This document shows positions 7,392 to 11,980 of a stretch of 11,980 nt of DNA, piece by piece (within the stretch, counting starts at the first letter, position 1; every line of letters begins with the position of its first letter). A program made the position numbers and the translations under genes. The stretch is from assembly GCA_947481355.1 (NCBI GenBank), contig CANKGM010000038.1:1-11980 (forward strand), in the 5' to 3' direction. Under the pieces are notes generated by a model. The model was not told the origin of the DNA, made no database searches, and worked only from the letters and a program-made list of their open reading frames with translations. This DNA is from Chitinophagaceae bacterium (GTDB lineage: Bacteria > Bacteroidota > Bacteroidia > Chitinophagales > Chitinophagaceae).

Positions 7392-10300
7392 TTACTTTAT
7401 ATCGGGGTATTTTTCATTGCCTTTAGAATAAAACCAAATAATCTTATTCATTTTATCATCTTCTCCTCCATCAACTTCATTAAAAACTTCTTCTTGAGAC
7501 TCAATTGCAAATTTTCTTGCCTTACCTGTGAGGGTATGTAATGGTTTGTTCATTTTGTTTAGTGGAATATTATTTATTCTGCTCGTGTAAGAAGATCTAT
7601 TTATTTTCTGTTGAAAGCAATCAGTCATGGGTCTTGCTGTTGCATCCATCACATTCATCGGGGGTATCCCTAGAATTTGTTCAATGGTTCTAAGCATAGA
7701 GGTTTGATTGTAGTTGCTCGAGTTTAGTTTCCCACTGCTATATGGACTAATAACTAACCCAATAGTTCTATAGGAAGATATATGATCCCATCCACTCTGT
7801 GAATCGTCCTGCGTTATGAAAATAACCGTTGAATCCCAGTATTTACTTTTACTGATAGTTTCTACGATTCTTCCCACGGCCAAGTCATTATCTGCTACCA
7901 TCGCGTCTGGAGTTGGAAATTCAGGTGACGTTCCAGCGCTGTGATCATTTGGCAATGATAAAATCATCAGATTGGGTAAGGTGTTATTTTCTTCGAATTT
8001 TTTCCAATCATTTATGAAAATATCTGCCCTTTGTTGATCTAAAAAAGTAATATTATCGCAATCTGGATAGGTGTCTGATATAATTGGCCGTATTCTAGCA
8101 ATCGTTGTTTTGTTGTGCCAATCTATCGCAGACGAATCTTTATATTTTCTATAGAAGTCAGCCCACCTTAACTTTTGATCATAGATGGTTTCACACGCTT
8201 CTCCATAAATTCTGACAGTTTTGCCATGATCTAATGCTTGATTCCAAATAAAACCTGCTTTGTTATATACAAGTGCATCCTCTTGTCTGTGTGGATAGCT
8301 TCTGAGCCAAGCCCTAACGTTTTTTTCTACATAGTCAGATACCATACCGGCATCAGTCCATTGATGTCCTTCTGCAGATGATTTACCTGATGCATAATAA
8401 TTATCCATCCAGCCAAATTGTTTTGCTAGAGCATGTATGTTTGGAGTAATATTTTCTCCAAATACACATAAAGAGGAATCGCCATTTCCTATTTTGATAT
8501 CCCCAAAAACTTGATCATATGTTTTATTCTCCTTGATGATATATACCACATGCTTAAAAACAGAGGGTTCACCCATTCTTGACGGAACCGGTACCGGATT
8601 AGCATTTGGTCTAGGGGGGAGAGATAATTGGTCTGTTCTATTGATTAGACTTAATGTCAATACATCTCTGGAAAAGTCACCAAGCGTAGTAGGGTCGGGT
8701 AAATCAACTATGCTAATAGATGCAAGTTGATTGTGGATCTCTCTGGCATTTGTATTTTTATCTATAACATTTGAACCATCAGATTCAAGGTTAGCAACAA
8801 CTATTTTATTATTTATCACAGTCAATCCAGCAGGATATGCCTCAGTAGGTATATATCCTTCAATATAGGATTTTCCTTTTCCCAATGGAGAGGCATGAAT
8901 GCCAAGTTTTACGACAGCAACAGCGTTGTCTAGACCATTGGAAACATAAAGGTTCGAATTGTCTGGGGCGATGAATAATCCATTTGGAGTACTTCCCTGG
9001 TATACTTTTTTATCTTTTAATAGCCCAACTTGTATGCTTTCGGAAATTATGTTCTTGTGGGTGTTGATTACTGAAATCTCATCGCTTGAGCCATTGGCAA
9101 CATATACAAACAATTCACTCTTTGACGCTTTTATCACGTTGGGATGTAGTCCTACTTTTATTTCCTTTATTTTTCTACCATTTTTTTTATTAAAGACGGA
9201 TACTGATCCACCTGCAGTTGCCCCAGTTTTAGGATCAGTGTATGCTAGTCCCCAAGGCACTCCAGCTCTTTCAAGTGCTGAGTTGGTTGCTTTTTCGCCA
9301 GCCCAATTGCTTACATAAATGTTGTTGTTTGCAATAGCAAGTCCATAAGGGGCAACTCCAGTTTTTGCATTCCAAATTGGTTGTTTGCTTTCCCAGTCAA
9401 TTTTCACCAGTTGATTATTGCCATTTAACACTACATAAAGCATGGGTTTATTATCCTCAAAGGCAATTTCTACTTCATTAGGAATTGCATATTTAGCTGG
9501 TTGAATATGTTGAAATGGGATTGTACCGGTATTCATAAATCCATTATTCCATTCAGCGAACATTAAGGCAGATTCGTTATTTTCGTCGTTTACTGCACTC
9601 CAAACTATCCATGTCTTTTGGTTGTACTTGAATGTTTTTATCCCAGAGTACGTGCTGATGAAATTTTTAAAGATTGGGGCATCAGAATATACCCAACGAC
9701 TTATTATTTCTTTTTTTTCAACATCAATAGCAGTTAATCCGAAACGCTCTTCAACAATGGCAATTCCATCTCCTTCTATTGAGCTAACATCTAAAGCATG
9801 GTTTTCTATGGAGGGGTCTCCAAATCGGATTACAGTTCCAGCAGATTTTATAATTCTGTTATATGGAAGCAGTTTTTTGGATTTATCACGGCTTATAAAA
9901 AAGTCTGCTAGTTCATTTATATGGTCAGTATTGATAAAATCTATTTTTAATTTGATCATTTCTTCCCATGCATCAGGGAAGTCAGGCGTCGCCCATAATC
10001 TTGCTGGCTTATGTAATGAATGTACTTGTTGAATTGCCGCAACTATTTTTTCTTTGTCTGCAGAGATAAGGGGCCAAAGAGTTTTATTGGTGATAAAGCT
10101 TTCATAGCTATCAGAAATCAATCCAATTTTACTGAGTTGTTCTTTAGTGTATGTTGTATTCATCCTCCCATCAAACCATATAAATGTTGGATAAGTTGTG
10201 TAAAGTGATTCATCCGGTCTATTCCCGGTGATGATTATTTTAATAAATTTATTATCAATGATAGAAGGGTATTTTTTTAGTACGTTCACTAATTCCTCTA

Positions 10301-10625
10301 ATGTATTAATTGCATCGGACTTGATATCAATTAGCAATTGTAACTGGCGGTCTTGAATTTTACTCTCTGTAATTGGAATTAGGTATAGATTTTCAAGTGT
10401 TTTTTCAGGGCTAAGGTCAGCCTTATCATGTCCTACCAATAGTTTACCATTTACTAAGTGAATGTCGGCTTCTATTGAACCGAACTCTTCGTTATAAGCA
10501 TTGTAAAAAGGGACTTGTTGTTCGTAGTCGTTGTGTGAATGTGCGTTTGTGGTAGAATATGATGATGGTTGGGCAAGTAAAATGTTCGCGGTTAAGATCG
10601 CAAAAGCAAGAAAAAATGACTTCAT
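7392..10625 (-). CDS. Exported three-domain protein: GDPD/PI-PLC-like + YncE-type beta-propeller + phosphoesterase (phospholipase C/acid phosphatase family)
   Basis: A 1077-residue protein. Residues 1-18 form a Sec signal peptide (MKSFF, a hydrophobic core, then LLA before QP) with no lipobox, so it is periplasmic or secreted. Residues about 27-245 resemble the GDPD/PI-PLC superfamily: AHSHNDY (28-34), Glu52 and Asp54 in IEADIHL, and His66 in VGHD. The canonical HRG is replaced by HSHN, as in a poorly characterised GDPD-like subgroup. Residues about 285-645 are a beta-propeller with YVTN-like units, for example YVSNWAG (437-443), GGSVSVFNKKNG (472-483), VYVANGSSDEISVI (507-520) and LYVSNGLDNAVAVV (559-572). 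Residues about 688-1000 are a phosphoesterase of the non-haemolytic phospholipase C/AcpA type: HVVYIIKENKTYDQVFG (692-708), Glu699, Asn700, AEGHQW (751-756), NDHSAGTS (893-900) and QDDSQSGWDH (939-948). Propeller-phosphoesterase proteins are familiar in Bacteroidota; an additional N-terminal GDPD-like domain is unusual to me. It may release ethanolamine or phosphoethanolamine from lipids for the operon 124 bases downstream; the substrate is unknown. Confidence 0.85.
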   Translation of the reverse strand: MKSFFLAFAILTANILLAQPSSYSTTNAHSHNDYEQQVPFYNAYNEEFGSIEADIHLVNGKLLVGHDKADLSPEKTLENLYLIPITESKIQDRQLQLLIDIKSDAINTLEELVNVLKKYPSIIDNKFIKIIITGNRPDESLYTTYPTFIWFDGRMNTTYTKEQLSKIGLISDSYESFITNKTLWPLISADKEKIVAAIQQVHSLHKPARLWATPDFPDAWEEMIKLKIDFINTDHINELADFFISRDKSKKLLPYNRIIKSAGTVIRFGDPSIENHALDVSSIEGDGIAIVEERFGLTAIDVEKKEIISRWVYSDAPIFKNFISTYSGIKTFKYNQKTWIVWSAVNDENNESALMFAEWNNGFMNTGTIPFQHIQPAKYAIPNEVEIAFEDNKPMLYVVLNGNNQLVKIDWESKQPIWNAKTGVAPYGLAIANNNIYVSNWAGEKATNSALERAGVPWGLAYTDPKTGATAGGSVSVFNKKNGRKIKEIKVGLHPNVIKASKSELFVYVANGSSDEISVINTHKNIISESIQVGLLKDKKVYQGSTPNGLFIAPDNSNLYVSNGLDNAVAVVKLGIHASPLGKGKSYIEGYIPTEAYPAGLTVINNKIVVANLESDGSNVIDKNTNAREIHNQLASISIVDLPDPTTLGDFSRDVLTLSLINRTDQLSLPPRPNANPVPVPSRMGEPSVFKHVVYIIKENKTYDQVFGDIKIGNGDSSLCVFGENITPNIHALAKQFGWMDNYYASGKSSAEGHQWTDAGMVSDYVEKNVRAWLRSYPHRQEDALVYNKAGFIWNQALDHGKTVRIYGEACETIYDQKLRWADFYRKYKDSSAIDWHNKTTIARIRPIISDTYPDCDNITFLDQQRADIFINDWKKFEENNTLPNLMILSLPNDHSAGTSPEFPTPDAMVADNDLAVGRIVETISKSKYWDSTVIFITQDDSQSGWDHISSYRTIGLVISPYSSGKLNSSNYNQTSMLRTIEQILGIPPMNVMDATARPMTDCFQQKINRSSYTSRINNIPLNKMNKPLHTLTGKARKFAIESQEEVFNEVDGGEDDKMNKIIWFYSKGNEKYPDIK

Positions 10626-10792
10626 TGTTTTAATTTATAGTTCGACTAAGGTACCAATACTACTCAACTTTTATTAGCCTGCAAAGAAAATTGAGTTGTG
10701 AAATTTTAAAGAATTTTCCAATACAAATAGAAGCTTGTTAAACACTTTTTTCTAGCTAAAGCCTTGAGACGAGAATTTCATGGAGATAAAGG

Positions 10793-11248
10793 TTAGCTTA
10801 TTTTATTGAAGTATAAATTTTGTCCAATAACCTCAATATGCCAATATCCACGAACTTTAAGTTGTTTGTTTTCAGTGAGGTTTATTTTTGCATTCCATTC
10901 ATGTCCATTTTTCGCGTCATAAATATTACCATTTTGCCATTCGCCCTTGTTCTCGTTAAAATGAAGTCCTTGCAAAACTTCCATTCCTATGATTTTTCGC
11001 TGCCTGAGTCTCGGGTCTGAATTTTTAAAATCTCTTCGCACATTCATAGGCTGACTTTTGTCATCTCTATCATTAAACCAGATAATCTTAGCCTTAAATT
11101 CATTTCCTACTTTGTAAACTTCTACAATTAGATTTTTTTCGCCACTAATCCATTTGCCCAGAATGTCATCTGGTTTTGGTTTTGCAAGAACGGTTTCAGT
11201 GGAAAATATACAAAATAGGGTTATAGCAATAATGGAAATAAATTTCAT
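10793..11248 (-). CDS. Exported DUF2147 family protein
   Basis: A 151-residue protein of the DUF2147 family, whose biochemical function is not established. A Sec signal peptide covers residues 1-22 (basic start, hydrophobic core, then VLA before KP), so the mature protein of about 129 residues should be periplasmic or secreted. Family landmarks are IxGKW (30-33 region), YKVGNEFKAKIIWFND (45-60), DPRLRQRKIIGMEVL (78-92), EWQNGNIYDAKNGHEW (103-118) and LKVRGYW (130-136), consistent with a small lipocalin-like beta structure. It lies 167 bases upstream of the three-domain phosphoesterase on the same strand and is divergent from the TonB-dependent receptor, with 198 bases between starts. Nothing ties it specifically to ethanolamine metabolism. 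The family call is good; the role is unknown. Confidence 0.82.
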   Translation of the reverse strand: MKFISIIAITLFCIFSTETVLAKPKPDDILGKWISGEKNLIVEVYKVGNEFKAKIIWFNDRDDKSQPMNVRRDFKNSDPRLRQRKIIGMEVLQGLHFNENKGEWQNGNIYDAKNGHEWNAKINLTENKQLKVRGYWHIEVIGQNLYFNKIS

Positions 11249-11368
11249 TTTCGGAATATTAATGGGGTAGTAACAAAAGGGTAAGAATTAATTATTCTAA
11301 TTTTTATTATCGAAGGTTGAAAATTACATTAATTTATGGAGTCGATTTCACAAGGGATTCATAATGCT

Positions 11369-11397
11369 TTTGTGATTGAATTTTATTTGGTATTTTG
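11369..11397 (+). promoter_or_regulatory. Candidate Bacteroidota-type promoter for the TonB-dependent receptor
   Basis: TTTG (11369-11372) and TATTTTG (11391-11397) are separated by 18 bases, resembling the -33 TTTG / -7 TAnnTTTG pattern of Bacteroidota, though the -7 element is one base short. The implied transcription start is near 11403, giving a leader of about 44 bases before the ATG at 11447. The region is AT-rich, so chance matches are likely. Confidence 0.3.
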
Positions 11398-11446
11398 GCT
11401 CTTTATTTATTTTTAACCAAATGTTAATCCCAGAAGTACAAGTGAT

Positions 11447-11980
11447 ATGAATTCCCATAAGTATATATTCTTCATTTTTTGTTTTTTGGGGTTGTCAATA
11501 GTTGGCAAAGCACAAGCTATTGTTGCCCCAAAAGTGCTTACGGGACAAATAGTTGATGAATTCAATAGACCAATTTCTTTTCTGACAGTTCGTTTACTGT
11601 CTAACGAAAAAACCGCAATTACTAGCCGACTTGGTTTTTTTGCTTTTAAGGATATTACAATTGAAAGAGATACATTGATTCTTGATGGACTTGGGTTTAA
11701 ACATACTATTCAATTAGTAAATCTAGAACGTACAAATTTGTTGTCGCTAGGAAAAATTCAGCTTGCCATAGATTTTACACCTCTCCCTGGTATTGAGATT
11801 ACGGGTCGGTCGAAAAGTACGTATAAAAGTGATTATTCATTTGTTGCCACTAAAATGCAGACTCCAGTTAAAGATATTCCGCAGGCAATTTCAACTATCA
11901 CAGAAGAGCTTTTTAAAGATCGAATGCGTTTACACTTGAATGAGGCAATTGCTGATGCATCAGGTATTAATCTATATTCA
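11447..11980 (+). CDS. TonB-dependent siderophore-type receptor, N-terminal 178 residues, 3' end cut by window
   Basis: An open frame from the ATG at 11447 reaches the window edge without a stop. An in-frame TAA at 11414 precedes it with no other ATG between, which fixes the start. Residues 1-23 form a signal peptide (MNSHKYIFF, hydrophobic core, GKAQA). Residues about 31-115 look like a carboxypeptidase-regulatory-like domain (LTGQIVDEFNRPISFLTVRL, 31-50), common on Bacteroidota receptors. Residues about 125-178 begin the plug domain: Asp143-Ile-Pro-Gln-Ala-Ile-Ser (143-149), a TEELFKDR segment and LHLNEAIADASGI, as in siderophore receptors of the FhuA/FecA kind. It would sit in the outer membrane and take up ferric siderophores or a similar ligand with TonB-ExbBD energy. 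The ligand cannot be told from this part, and the barrel lies outside the window. Confidence 0.85.
   Translation, partial: MNSHKYIFFIFCFLGLSIVGKAQAIVAPKVLTGQIVDEFNRPISFLTVRLLSNEKTAITSRLGFFAFKDITIERDTLILDGLGFKHTIQLVNLERTNLLSLGKIQLAIDFTPLPGIEITGRSKSTYKSDYSFVATKMQTPVKDIPQAISTITEELFKDRMRLHLNEAIADASGINLYS

Noticed and set aside
10662..10696. Imperfect inverted repeat ACTCAACTTTT / AAAATTGAGT upstream of the phosphoesterase gene
   Set aside because: The arms are AT-rich with a bulge and a 14-base spacer, so it is weak as a terminator or an operator.
11284..11298. AGAAT-N5-ATTCT dyad upstream of the DUF2147 gene as a Fur-like operator
   Set aside because: The arms are only 5 bases, in AT-rich sequence, and do not match the Fur consensus.

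Overview
The window is AT-rich and looks like Bacteroidota DNA, plausibly a free-living sphingobacterial, cytophagal or flavobacterial relative. The support is a TonB-dependent receptor with a carboxypeptidase-regulatory-like N-terminal domain, a YncE-propeller/phosphoesterase protein of a kind common in that phylum, mostly A-rich start regions instead of strong Shine-Dalgarno sites, and a DUF2147 protein. I assign no genus. All family names come from reading motifs by eye.

Layout, left to right. (1) 1-1262, plus strand: the 3' part of uronate isomerase (uxaC), cut by the window edge. (2) 1278-7267, minus strand: four tightly packed genes, transcribed right to left, in the order ethanolamine-type amino acid permease, glutamine-synthetase-like ligase, iron-type alcohol dehydrogenase, and one 696-residue protein joining a class I glutamine-amidotransferase-type gamma-glutamyl hydrolase to an aldehyde dehydrogenase. 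(3) 7392-10625, minus strand: a 1077-residue exported protein with a GDPD-like domain, a beta-propeller and a phosphoesterase domain. (4) 10793-11248, minus strand: a small exported DUF2147 protein. (5) 11447-11980, plus strand: the start of a TonB-dependent siderophore-type receptor, cut by the right edge. There are no RNA genes, CRISPR arrays or mobile elements that I can see, and no intergenic gap exceeds 200 bases.

Main interpretation (inference from gene content). The four-gene cluster encodes every step of a cobalamin-independent ethanolamine route. The permease imports ethanolamine, the ligase makes gamma-glutamylethanolamide, the alcohol dehydrogenase oxidises the free hydroxyl to an aldehyde, the aldehyde dehydrogenase gives gamma-glutamylglycine, and the hydrolase releases glutamate and glycine. 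It resembles the Puu putrescine pathway and the gamma-glutamylation routes proposed for isopropylamine (Ipu) and for ethanolamine in Streptomyces (GlnA4). Here the amine oxidase PuuB is replaced by an alcohol dehydrogenase, which suits an amino alcohol. The last two enzymes are fused. The exported GDPD/phosphoesterase protein directly upstream on the same strand could release ethanolamine from phosphatidylethanolamine breakdown products outside the cytoplasm, giving a path from lipid head group to glycine within about 9 kb. A perfect 8-bp inverted repeat covers the permease start codon and may be a control site.
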